Shown in pieces: positions 1 to 9,037 of a stretch of 64,000 nt of DNA. The stretch spans positions 4,912,501 through 4,976,500 of the forward strand of contig NZ_CP090978.1 in the NCBI RefSeq assembly GCF_021513275.1. The letters run 5' to 3'. Source of the stretch: Paenibacillus hexagrammi. GTDB taxonomy: Bacteria; Bacillota; Bacilli; Paenibacillales; NBRC-103111. A program made the translations under genes and the position numbers. The notes below the pieces were generated by a model. The model saw only the letters and a program-made list of their open reading frames with translations. It was not told the DNA's origin and ran no database searches. The stretch's first letter is position 1, and each line of letters begins with the position of its first letter.

Positions 1-3000
1 GGCCAACATCCCATCTGCAGTTGTTGTGTGATCCACATATCCTCTCGCAAACTGTATAGCTCTGGAAAGCATTACCGAAATCTCTTCTCTGGTAACCAAT
101 TGATCAGGTTTGAAACTCCCGTCTTGATAGCCATTTATGATACCAAAATCCACTGCAGCCCCAACTGGTCTTGAATACCAGGCCGTTGCATCAACGTCGT
201 TAAAGCTAGAGCTTCCATCTGCTTGGTCGATGAGTCCTAACGAACGAACCAGCATCGTTGCGAACTCAGCTCTCGTTACATGAATATCGGGTCCGAAACG
301 ATCTTCACTTAAACCACTCAAGATTTGTTTGGATGCAAGTAAACGAATCTCATGTTCGGCCCAATGATGTTGAATATCCGAGAAGGAATTGCTTGATTGA
401 ACTACCGTATACATACTGTTGCCATTTCTCTTCATGGTGACGACTGTTTTTCCATCCTTACTCTCAAAGATAGCCGGAACAAAAGATACTTCCCCTGATT
501 GAGGATTATACATTACGGCTGTGCTCGTTTTTGAATCCACATACTGATTGAGAGTTACGGAACGAGACACATAGAGATTTCCAAAATCGTTAATTTCAGA
601 TTTTTTGCCGTTATCGTCAAGTATAATCTTGAAATCTATTGCTCCTGAGATCACCTTCAGATTGGATAAAGCCAATTTCCCTTGCAGCAACGCTAGGTCT
701 TTCGCGGACTGTGGTTCAATTACAACGTGAATTTGTCCGTCGATACCCTTGTATTTATCATTGGAGAACAGCTGCAAAGGCAATTCATAAGTCACCTGAT
801 CTAATCGAATGCTGATAATCCCATTTGATTGTGTTTCAACAGCATCGCGCAGTACCGAGAGCGGCAAAGAAACATCTGCGGCATCATCCACTGTTACCGG
901 CACATCAATGAATACTTGGTGTAACGCATCATCTTTTAACGTCCCAAGTAAAGCTTTTAGAGATTTATCGTCAATATTCACTTTCGTAACGGTAACACCA
1001 TTCTGATTAACTTCTTTTTTAAGCTGATCAACGGTAACTTTGATGCTGTTGGACGAAAGCCCGTTGCTTTGCGCATCAGAAGCTTCCTGAGAACCTTGAC
1101 CTCCATGAAGTACTGAACCTTGGGAATTATCTAAGGCAACAGGTACATTGAAATTATCAACGTTGATATGTCCCCATCCACCCTTTTTATTATCGACTAC
1201 TTCCATATATAGTTCTTGACCCAAATAAGCTGATGCATCCCAAGAGATTCTTCGGTACTGTTCGTTGTCAGCTCCCGTTTCTTTCATTAGGATGACTTTA
1301 TCCTTAGCACGGACAAGCGCCACATACAGATTATCGATGTCCTTCCCTCCACCAATAAGGAAGTTAATACCACCATTACCGCCTAGTATAAAATTCTTTG
1401 ACTTCAGAGTGCCTGTCGCATCTTCACCATCTTCAGGATTCAATCCCCACACATGATATCGATTAGGATCGTTTCGGTCCGAAGCCTGATTAAAGGGCCC
1501 ACCCCATCCCCAATCATTGACCTTTGTCACATTCTTGTTAGAAAACGCGGTATCTTCAGCTATCCAGCCTGTCAAATCACCTGTTTCAAAATCGTGATTC
1601 TCAAGCGTACCCGTTGCAGGCTCCTGCTTTACAGGCTGCCAATACGATTCCATCTTGCTGCCATATGCAGAGTTCATTTTCCAAACCTTCAAGCTTTGAA
1701 TATCGATATCTCCGCCGTCACTCCACAGACTCACATTCATCGCATCACCACGTGTAGGATAAATACGTGAAGTGATACTTTTTTTGCCATTGGCGTAAGC
1801 TTCAATCATGGAGCGGTCTAGATACATATGCAATTTCAGCAGATCTCCGTCCAACTCCATATTCCCGCTCTGAATACCTTTTAAAATATCCGGGTCCAGG
1901 GATGATTTCATTCTATCGATGCTTAATAACTTGTTTTCAACATCGTAGTAAAGATTTGTTTCTTCCTGCCCATCCGTAGTCGCACGAAGCTTGAATCCTA
2001 GCTTCTTTGCGCTACCTACATGTGCTTCCAGTATAATTTCAAGCATGTCACCTTTCACTTGCTGCAATTTGTCGTTTGCCTGAGCGAGATTCGACTGCTC
2101 TACATTTACAATCTGATCGCCACGTAGAGAATTCAACTCTTCTATCGGTGTAATTCCAAGCTCCGTATCATTACGAAGCGACAAAACGACTGGCAATCCT
2201 GCATTATGCGCCCATCCTGCATCATAGTGTTGCTGCTCAGAACGGCGGTCCTGTGCAATGCTGAACAGAATTGTCCTTCCCTTACCATCAACCATTCCAC
2301 TTGGACCAGTGAAGTGCTCACCGTAGTCAAACAGCCTTGGCTCCTCTTGATCAGGAACAAACTTGTTATTTGCCTTATCCCATGTACCAATCCAATAGAA
2401 TACATATTTAACATTATCTGCATCATAATGATCGAACCAAGGGTTAATCAACATGGCGTATTTCATCGTACCCTTACTATCCTTACCGAGCGGAAGGAAT
2501 ACGGGAAGTTCCCAGACTTGCCCGGTCTTGTGATATTTCGTATAGTCCCCTACAAAGAATGGATGCTGGTACTCCCAATTAACCATATCTTTGGATGTAT
2601 ACAAAAGAGCCGCTCCACCAACATTCTTGATTCCTGATCCAATAATGAGATACCAGGTATCTCCGTCTTTCCAGACGAATGGGTCACGGAAATTGCCATA
2701 CCATACTTCGCCTTCAGTAGCAGGCAAATTGGCTGATTGATTAACAATAGGTTGACCATGTAATGTCCAATTCCCAAGATTGACATCTCCGTCATTATTG
2801 AATGTACTTCTCGCTAAACCTACCGATTGATTCGGAGTGGCGCTATCATTACCTGCAGTAAAGAAGAGCGCCGGATTACCGTTATCGTCTACGACTGAGC
2901 TGCCTGACCATACACCATCAGGTGTCTCCGAACCTGCTGTCGGTGCAATAGCAACAGGCATATCCTTCCAATGCACCATGTCATCACTAACTGCATGACC

Positions 3001-6000
3001 CCAATGAATCTGATGCCAATAAGGACCTTGCGGATCAAATTGATAGAAAATATGATACTTACCATTAAAATAAAGCGGTGCATGAGGCTCGTTCATCCAT
3101 TGTCCGGGAGCAATAAAATGATATTGAGGCCTGTAACGGTCGCCATCATACACGCTCCGGTCGAAATCTAGGTTAGGTTTCGGTACGCTGCCATTCGAGA
3201 AGGTCGACTTTACCGAATTATATTGGGACTGAATTTCTTCCGCGCTGAGCCTTTTGTTGTAGAGCTTCACTTCATCCATCATGCCGTTGAACATGTTGGC
3301 TGTAAATACGCCGTTAATGATCGCTCCCGAATTATTCTTACCGATCATGAAGTCGCTGCCCGCCGGAGTAATAGCCAGCTTCTTCTCCGATCTCGTTTCT
3401 CCAACCTGTTCACCATTCAAATATAAACGTAACATTCCATCCGTTTTGCTATAAGTTGCTGTCACGTACGACCATTCGAACTTATTCAGAGGTTTGTTAG
3501 GATCCGCCCACACTTCCGTCCATTTACCGTTAATTCCGGCCTGAAATGACCAAGTGCCTAACCTACCCATGCCAAGTATATAACCCGAATTGTTTGTAGG
3601 GTCATATTGATTCACTATAGCCGACAGCTTCCCTTGATCGCCCCACTCATACGATCTTGGAGCTACCCACGCTGAAATTGTAATTTCATCACTTGGTTTT
3701 GCAATTTCATTTGCATGTCTGGAAATCCATGTCGAGTACCCATCGAAAAGCAAACCTTTGCCGGCTACACCTTCCCTCCATTCCGGAGCACTGTTCGGTT
3801 TATACTTTGCATCATTAAACACATAATTAACATCATCTTGCCTATTTCGTACCTGGTCCAGAGTTGTTGTTCCATTCATTTCATTAAAGCTCCAGCTTCC
3901 GATTTCACCCAAACCTAGGACATGGAAATCATCAACGTTCATATGGTCGAAGCTGCTTTCATCAACAACTTGAATATAAAGTTCCTCACCGATATATGGC
4001 GTTGCATCCCATGTAACTCGCGTATATATATCAGATTGATTGCCAGTAGCCTTCATCAGTACGGTATGATCCGATGCGCGCACCAATGCAACATATAAAT
4101 GATCTGTGTCCTTACCGCCACTGACCAGAAAGTCAATAAATCCGGTTCCCGAAAGCCTAAAGGAGCTTGACGTTAAGGTTCCCGTCCTATCATTGGATTG
4201 TGTAAAACCTCCGACATGATAAGTACCCTGCTGACCGTAGAGATTCAGCGCTTCGTCTGCCGTCTTGTTCGTTACCGCGCTAGAGAATGCATCCCCTTGT
4301 ATGGTCCACCCTGTTAAATCTCCGGTTTCAAATCCAGGATTTTGAATATCTGCAGGGGTTACGTAGTAGAGATTCGTAGCTACTATACCTTCTGTCGGGA
4401 CGGTCGTATGGTACGTATAGAAGGCGTCTGCGAAAATAATCCCCCAATCGCTAGTAGCGTTATCGACGATTTCAATATACAGATTTTCATTCAAGTGATT
4501 GGACAGATCAGCTCTGTATTGGACCATATTAGCCAAGTTCATTCCCTGATCAATATGAGGAAAATTAATATCCTTAAACTCCGTATTCCCATAACGTGCA
4601 ATCAGCTCATCCGTATCTGCATTATAAATATCAACATGAACGAGATTGGTATTTTTACCGCCACCTAGCTTAAAGGTAACCCAACCAGCCCCTCCTAAGG
4701 TAAATGTTGATGACCTCAGAATACCGGTTTTCGATTCATCATACCGCCAGCCATCCAAATGGTAAGTACCTTCCTGATTAAACGGAATCTTCTCAGTCCA
4801 CCAGTAGGTATCCTTGGATACGCTGCTAGGACCGAATGCATCCCCAGATACGATGGTCCACCCCATTAAATTGCCCGTCTCGAAACTAGGATTGCGCGGT
4901 TCGTAGGTTACCGGTGTATACAAATTTTTTGCCTCAATGCCTTCCAAAGGAACACTTGTTAGGTAAGTTTTGAAATCATCGGCAAACATGAGTCCCCAAT
5001 CGCTTGTGGCATTATCGACAAGCTCAATGTACAGATTTTCTCCCAAAAACGCCGACAAATTAGCTTTATACTGGACCATATTGGCTAGACGCAGGCCTTG
5101 ATCGACATTTGGAAAGTTAGCGTCATTAAATTCCGTGTTGCCATATCTGGCAAGTAATTCATTTGTATTCGAATCATAGACATCGATATGCACCAGATCT
5201 GTATTCTTGCCACCACCCAACCGGAAGCTAATCCAGCCGGTACCACTTAATTTGAATGTGGAGGAACGCAGCTTGCCTGTCTCTGCTTCGGCACCGCTCT
5301 CTCCATTGTTCCATCCGTCCAGATGATAGCTGCCTTCCTGATTGTAAGGGATTTTTTCAGCCCACCAGTAAGTATCCGCTGTAACACTATGAGAACCGAA
5401 TGCATGACCTTCAACAACATTCCATCCCGTCAAATCCCCTGATTCAAAACCTGGATTTACAATTTCTTTAGGATCCGGGTCATACAAGTTGTCAGCGCGA
5501 ATGCCATCACTAGGGACATCTGGGTAATACGTTTCAAATGAATCTGCAAACATAAGGCCCCAATCCGAAGTACCGTTATCTACAATGTCGACATATAGAT
5601 TTTTCCCAATATGTTGGGAAAGGTCCGCTTTATATTTCACCAAGTTAGCTAGACGTAGCCCTTGTTCCACATGAGGAAAGTTTTTGTCTGTCCATTCTGT
5701 ATTCCCGAAACGCGCCAATACTGTATTCGTGTCTGCATCATGCACTTCAATATATTCCTGGTCTGTATGTCTGCCACCGCCCAGCATAAAGGTGATCCAA
5801 CCAGAACCGCCTAAAGTAAAAGTTGAAGACCGCAATCTTCCCAAATCGGTTTCATTATATTTCCATCCATCGAGGTGATAGGTACCCTCTTGTTGAAATG
5901 GAATACCTTCAGCCCAATAGGTTTGAGCATCAGAGACGCTGTCCGGACCGAATGCCGTCCCTTCGATTACCGTCCAACCGGTCAAATCTCCCGTCTCAAA

Positions 6001-6219
6001 TCCAGAATTTTCAATTGTAGGGGCATATACGTTTTGGGAAATTGATAATGAATTTACTGGGCTCGAATAATTATTGCCATACACATTATCAGAAACATTC
6101 GCAGAATCGGCTAATGCAACTTGAACGCCATTTATACTTAAGACAGGATAAATCATGGAAACCAATAGTAAAATAATCATGCTGATTCGAAATGCCTTCA
6201 TGTTCTTCATGTTTATCAA
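1..6219 (-). CDS. Giant secreted SLH-anchored GH32 fructan hydrolase (levanase/inulinase-like), C-terminus cut by window edge
   Basis: An uninterrupted minus-strand frame of 2073 codons runs off the left edge. I place the start at a TTG (6219) because GGAGG lies 7 bases upstream; the ATG at 6210 is too far. A signal peptide follows (hydrophobic core about residues 14-30). Domains in order: three long repeats of about 180 residues starting near 70, 254 and 443, each with FETGDLTGW-like openings (galactose-binding/CBM-like); a shorter relative near 625; a LamG/concanavalin-like module near 770-985; a GH32 propeller from about 1031 and its beta-sandwich to about 1515; a fifth FETGDLTGW module near 1540; and two SLH domains from about 1945, with more probably beyond the edge. 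GH32 motifs are RDP (D1179) and WELP (E1237), but the nucleophile motif reads WMNEP (E1044) rather than WMNDP. It probably cuts levan, inulin or a related fructan at the cell wall. Substrate is inferred from the neighbouring fructokinase and GH32. Confidence 0.9.
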   Translation of the reverse strand, partial: MINMKNMKAFRISMIILLLVSMIYPVLSINGVQVALADSANVSDNVYGNNYSSPVNSLSISQNVYAPTIENSGFETGDLTGWTVIEGTAFGPDSVSDAQTYWAEGIPFQQEGTYHLDGWKYNETDLGRLRSSTFTLGGSGWITFMLGGGRHTDQEYIEVHDADTNTVLARFGNTEWTDKNFPHVEQGLRLANLVKYKADLSQHIGKNLYVDIVDNGTSDWGLMFADSFETYYPDVPSDGIRADNLYDPDPKEIVNPGFESGDLTGWNVVEGHAFGSHSVTADTYWWAEKIPYNQEGSYHLDGWNNGESGAEAETGKLRSSTFKLSGTGWISFRLGGGKNTDLVHIDVYDSNTNELLARYGNTEFNDANFPNVDQGLRLANMVQYKANLSAFLGENLYIELVDNATSDWGLMFADDFKTYLTSVPLEGIEAKNLYTPVTYEPRNPSFETGNLMGWTIVSGDAFGPSSVSKDTYWWTEKIPFNQEGTYHLDGWRYDESKTGILRSSTFTLGGAGWVTFKLGGGKNTNLVHVDIYNADTDELIARYGNTEFKDINFPHIDQGMNLANMVQYRADLSNHLNENLYIEIVDNATSDWGIIFADAFYTYHTTVPTEGIVATNLYYVTPADIQNPGFETGDLTGWTIQGDAFSSAVTNKTADEALNLYGQQGTYHVGGFTQSNDRTGTLTSSSFRLSGTGFIDFLVSGGKDTDHLYVALVRASDHTVLMKATGNQSDIYTRVTWDATPYIGEELYIQVVDESSFDHMNVDDFHVLGLGEIGSWSFNEMNGTTTLDQVRNRQDDVNYVFNDAKYKPNSAPEWREGVAGKGLLFDGYSTWISRHANEIAKPSDEITISAWVAPRSYEWGDQGKLSAIVNQYDPTNNSGYILGMGRLGTWSFQAGINGKWTEVWADPNKPLNKFEWSYVTATYSKTDGMLRLYLNGEQVGETRSEKKLAITPAGSDFMIGKNNSGAIINGVFTANMFNGMMDEVKLYNKRLSAEEIQSQYNSVKSTFSNGSVPKPNLDFDRSVYDGDRYRPQYHFIAPGQWMNEPHAPLYFNGKYHIFYQFDPQGPYWHQIHWGHAVSDDMVHWKDMPVAIAPTAGSETPDGVWSGSSVVDDNGNPALFFTAGNDSATPNQSVGLARSTFNNDGDVNLGNWTLHGQPIVNQSANLPATEGEVWYGNFRDPFVWKDGDTWYLIIGSGIKNVGGAALLYTSKDMVNWEYQHPFFVGDYTKYHKTGQVWELPVFLPLGKDSKGTMKYAMLINPWFDHYDADNVKYVFYWIGTWDKANNKFVPDQEEPRLFDYGEHFTGPSGMVDGKGRTILFSIAQDRRSEQQHYDAGWAHNAGLPVVLSLRNDTELGITPIEELNSLRGDQIVNVEQSNLAQANDKLQQVKGDMLEIILEAHVGSAKKLGFKLRATTDGQEETNLYYDVENKLLSIDRMKSSLDPDILKGIQSGNMELDGDLLKLHMYLDRSMIEAYANGKKSITSRIYPTRGDAMNVSLWSDGGDIDIQSLKVWKMNSAYGSKMESYWQPVKQEPATGTLENHDFETGDLTGWIAEDTAFSNKNVTKVNDWGWGGPFNQASDRNDPNRYHVWGLNPEDGEDATGTLKSKNFILGGNGGINFLIGGGKDIDNLYVALVRAKDKVILMKETGADNEQYRRISWDASAYLGQELYMEVVDNKKGGWGHINVDNFNVPVALDNSQGSVLHGGQGSQEASDAQSNGLSSNSIKVTVDQLKKEVNQNGVTVTKVNIDDKSLKALLGTLKDDALHQVFIDVPVTVDDAADVSLPLSVLRDAVETQSNGIISIRLDQVTYELPLQLFSNDKYKGIDGQIHVVIEPQSAKDLALLQGKLALSNLKVISGAIDFKIILDDNGKKSEINDFGNLYVSRSVTLNQYVDSKTSTAVMYNPQSGEVSFVPAIFESKDGKTVVTMKRNGNSMYTVVQSSNSFSDIQHHWAEHEIRLLASKQILSGLSEDRFGPDIHVTRAEFATMLVRSLGLIDQADGSSSFNDVDATAWYSRPVGAAVDFGIINGYQDGSFKPDQLVTREEISVMLSRAIQFARGYVDHTTTADGMLA

Positions 6220-6291
6220 AGCACAACCTCCAAACTTTAATTGATTATTAATAATTTAAAACAAAACAATAAAGTAATCGCTTACAAAATA

Positions 6292-6310
6292 TTTTTGAAA
6301 CGTTTCCAAA
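6292..6310. promoter_or_regulatory. LacI-type operator in front of the giant GH32 gene
   Basis: The near-palindrome TTGAAACGTTTCCAAA (6295-6310) has the central CG typical of LacI-family operators. The surrounding 19 bases are identical to those at 12775-12793, and close copies occur at 12707-12725 and 13850-13865. It lies about 75 bases upstream of the TTG start. Resemblance to a CcpA cre site means catabolite control is an alternative or addition. Confidence 0.75.
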
Positions 6311-6359
6311 ATCGCAAAAGAAAATGTATTGATATTGTAAATTAGTACAAATACCAACA

Positions 6360-7316
6360 CTATTCCATCGTTAAATTACGAATGGCTGTTACTGATGGCA
6401 ATGCCGGAATCGCTCCCTTACTGCACGTCGTCAAAGCTCCAGAAGCATTAGCGAAAGAGAGCAGTCGCTCTAATTCCCCCTTACTCCAACCGTCTATGCC
6501 CCCTTTCTCTAACACGCAAAATAATACGCCTGCCAGAAAGGCATCGCCTGCGCCTGTCGTATCTACAACTTCTACTTGAAATCCGGGATGAATGCCAAAT
6601 AAAGTACCGTATCGATAAAAACTACCAAGCGCTCCTAGTGTTATAAGGATCAATCGCGTCCCGTAGGTGTCGTAAATATACTTTGTCCCCTCGATAGGGT
6701 CATTGATACCTGTTAAAAAAAGTAGCTCTTCCTCCGACAATTTCAGGATATCCGCATCACTAAAGCCTTCCAGTAGAGTTTGCTTTGCACACGTCTCAGA
6801 TTCCCATAATGGGAGTCTGAGATTCGGGTCGTAAGAAATCAAAGCTCCGCTTTCCTTCGCAGTCCGAACCGCATACCGTGTTGCTGATGCTGCCGGCTCG
6901 TGAGTTTTAGAAATAGAACCATAATGAAATATGCGTGCTCTAGTAATTTGATCTCTATTAATCTCTTCAGGCCGCAGCAAACAATCCGCTCCGGGATTGC
7001 GGTAAAAATGAAAGCTTCTGTCACCCGTCTTATCGAGGTGAACAAATGCGAGTGTGGTCGGTGCCTCTTGTGTGAGGACCACACCATCGGTATTGACGCC
7101 TGCCTCCTGTAGTACCCCTTTAAGATAGTGGCCTAACGGGTCGTCGCCAATTTTCGCAATCATAGCAGTCTGAATTCCCCATTTAGTCAATGCAGCCATT
7201 ACGTTAGCCGGAGCACCACCAGGATTACGTAAAAATGCAACGTGTCCTTCCTTACCGTCCCCGCGTCCTTCTGGGGTGAAATCAATTAACAACTCACCAA
7301 TTGCAACTGCTTCCAT
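6360..7316 (-). CDS. Fructokinase, PfkB/ribokinase family
   Basis: A 318-residue cytoplasmic sugar kinase that would phosphorylate fructose released by the GH32 enzymes, giving fructose-6-phosphate (or fructose-1-phosphate) for glycolysis. PfkB features are visible: the N-terminal strand with GELLIDF, the substrate-side GGAPANVMAAL motif around residues 32-43, GDDPLGHYL near 57, and the C-terminal signature DTTGAGDAF near 250 with the catalytic Asp. Length is normal for the family. The ATG at 7316 follows GAGGAG. It is the second-last gene of the fructan operon, 108 bases after the intracellular GH32, from which it is separated by a stem-loop. Sugar specificity is inferred from context; other PfkB kinases look alike. 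Confidence 0.88.
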   Translation of the reverse strand: MEAVAIGELLIDFTPEGRGDGKEGHVAFLRNPGGAPANVMAALTKWGIQTAMIAKIGDDPLGHYLKGVLQEAGVNTDGVVLTQEAPTTLAFVHLDKTGDRSFHFYRNPGADCLLRPEEINRDQITRARIFHYGSISKTHEPAASATRYAVRTAKESGALISYDPNLRLPLWESETCAKQTLLEGFSDADILKLSEEELLFLTGINDPIEGTKYIYDTYGTRLILITLGALGSFYRYGTLFGIHPGFQVEVVDTTGAGDAFLAGVLFCVLEKGGIDGWSKGELERLLSFANASGALTTCSKGAIPALPSVTAIRNLTME

Positions 7317-7356
7317 TTCATACGACTCCTCACCTGTTTTTTAGAATCACCAAAAG

Positions 7357-7404
7357 CACACCCCGAATGAAGCTCATGCATGGCTAAGCATTCATTCGGT
7401 TGTG
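7357..7404 (-). terminator. Intercistronic stem-loop between GH32 and fructokinase genes
   Basis: CCGAATGAA (7363-7371) pairs with TTCATTCGG (7391-7399), extended outward by CACA/TGTG. On the minus strand it is followed by CTTTTGG, a weak U-run, so it may be an attenuator or an mRNA-end stabiliser rather than a full stop. Confidence 0.55.
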
Positions 7405-7424
7405 TCTTTCTAGCTTATGCGGAA

Positions 7425-8921
7425 TTATGCCGTCACAAAAGAATACATAGATTGCAATGGAAAGTATGACAAAGAAACAACTCTAGACTCTCCTCCATAT
7501 ACATACAGTTCTGCCCCCGTACTTGCTGGGTTTGGAAAAATCTGATCTGTAATCACGACCTCTCCTTCATTAACGAATACTTCAATCGAAGAATGGTCAA
7601 CATAAATATGGAAAAGGATACGACCCTTCTTTGGTTGAACTTGAACCTCATGCCTACAGGGAAATGCGTGATGAAAACTGCTTTCACCAGATTTACTGCG
7701 ATCAACGTATAAGGTTTGGGAAGCCGTTTGATAACCTATCACGGTCTCTTCTTGAGGAGAGGTCCGAAGCTTGAAACCGACTTCTGAAGCATCTCCTAAT
7801 TCCATTTCGCAAACTAACTCATATGTTACTCCATTCATGTCTTCAAGGGGATTTTCACCCGGAGAAATAGTAATATTCTTTTGATGAACCGCTTGCTCGT
7901 GCAAACGTAGTTTTTGTAGTTCAGGAATGGGAGTCTGAACCAAACGAATACCAGTTTCCGTCTCTCGAAGCATTAATTCACGCGGTATTGTCATTGCACT
8001 TCGCCATGTACTTGTTGGAGTTTGGTTCGCATATTTCCAATTACTCATCCAGCCGATAAAGATCTTCTCCTGCTTATCTCGATGAGCATCAGACCATGTC
8101 ACGCCGGCATAATTATCCCGGCCGTAGTCCAGCCAAAGCACTGAATTGTCTGATGACTCACTCATAAATGAATATCCATTAAAGCTGCCTATAAAATACT
8201 GCGTTCTCGAGCCTTCCGGTAATTCAGGATGGTCGCCAATACTAACTATGAGGACCCATTTGCTTATCCCATCCTTTCCTTCAACCGGCAGCTCGATCAG
8301 ATCCGGACATTCCCATACGCCGTCATGCGAGCCTTCTGCAGCACCGAATTCACTGGCATAAGTCCAGTCCTTGAGGTTACTCGATGTATACATTTGAATA
8401 CGGTCTCCAGCCGCCACTACCATCACCCAGTGGCCTCCAGCTGTATACCAGAACACTTTCGGATCGCGAAAATCCGTTATTTGTTCATTACAGAGAACAG
8501 GATTACCTTCATACATGACCCATGTTCTCCCTTTATCCGCGCTGTAAGCCAGACTTTGCCTTTGTCTGGGCCGTTCAGATTCTGGGTACTGATCAGCATG
8601 GGTAAACATGGCGACAAGCCCCGGCTGACCTGAGAAAAACCCACTGGTATCGCTCCAGTCAACTACAGCGCTCCCTGAAAAAATAAACCCGTTGTGGTCC
8701 GGTTTTAATGCTATAGAGAGATGTTCCCAATGTACTAAATCCGTACTTACGGCATGCCCCCAATGCATCGGTCCCCACGTGATACCTTCTGGGTGATACT
8801 GATAAAACAAATGGTATTCTCCTTGAAAATACACCATTCCGTTAGGATCATTCATCCACATAGCAGGAGGGGTAAAATGATATTGTGGACGATATTTTTC
8901 ATTGTAAGCTTCAGTAATCAT
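7425..8921 (-). CDS. Intracellular GH32 beta-fructosidase (SacC catalytic-core-like)
   Basis: About 498 residues with no signal peptide, so it should act in the cytoplasm on imported sucrose or fructo-oligosaccharides. All GH32 catalytic motifs are canonical: WMNDPNG with nucleophile D25, FRDPK with D153, and WECPD with acid/base E204, followed by the C-terminal beta-sandwich with DHSSIEVFVN. The sequence around these motifs resembles the catalytic part of Bacillus levanase SacC as I remember it. I prefer the ATG at 8921 because GGAG sits 6 bases upstream; an in-frame ATG at 8933 abuts GGAAGG too closely. It follows the binding-protein gene and a strong stem-loop. It could be a sucrose(-6-phosphate) hydrolase or an exo-fructanase; the sequence does not decide. 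Confidence 0.92.
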   Translation of the reverse strand: MITEAYNEKYRPQYHFTPPAMWMNDPNGMVYFQGEYHLFYQYHPEGITWGPMHWGHAVSTDLVHWEHLSIALKPDHNGFIFSGSAVVDWSDTSGFFSGQPGLVAMFTHADQYPESERPRQRQSLAYSADKGRTWVMYEGNPVLCNEQITDFRDPKVFWYTAGGHWVMVVAAGDRIQMYTSSNLKDWTYASEFGAAEGSHDGVWECPDLIELPVEGKDGISKWVLIVSIGDHPELPEGSRTQYFIGSFNGYSFMSESSDNSVLWLDYGRDNYAGVTWSDAHRDKQEKIFIGWMSNWKYANQTPTSTWRSAMTIPRELMLRETETGIRLVQTPIPELQKLRLHEQAVHQKNITISPGENPLEDMNGVTYELVCEMELGDASEVGFKLRTSPQEETVIGYQTASQTLYVDRSKSGESSFHHAFPCRHEVQVQPKKGRILFHIYVDHSSIEVFVNEGEVVITDQIFPNPASTGAELYVYGGESRVVSLSYFPLQSMYSFVTA

Positions 8922-8972
8922 TTTCTTCTCCATCCTTCCATACTACTATCAACGCAATGCTCGACTTTAGGT

Positions 8973-9020
8973 AGAAGAAACCGGAGCACTTGATGATTGG
9001 TTTCGGTTCCGGTTTCTTCT
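8973..9020 (-). terminator. Strong stem-loop after the binding-protein gene
   Basis: A perfect 13-base-pair stem, AGAAGAAACCGGA (8973-8985) with TCCGGTTTCTTCT (9008-9020), lies 17 bases past the lipoprotein stop. No clear U-run follows on the minus strand. Such hairpins after binding-protein genes usually protect the upstream message and give more of it than of the downstream genes. Confidence 0.7.
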
Positions 9021-9037
9021 TTTAGTATCGGCTTGCT

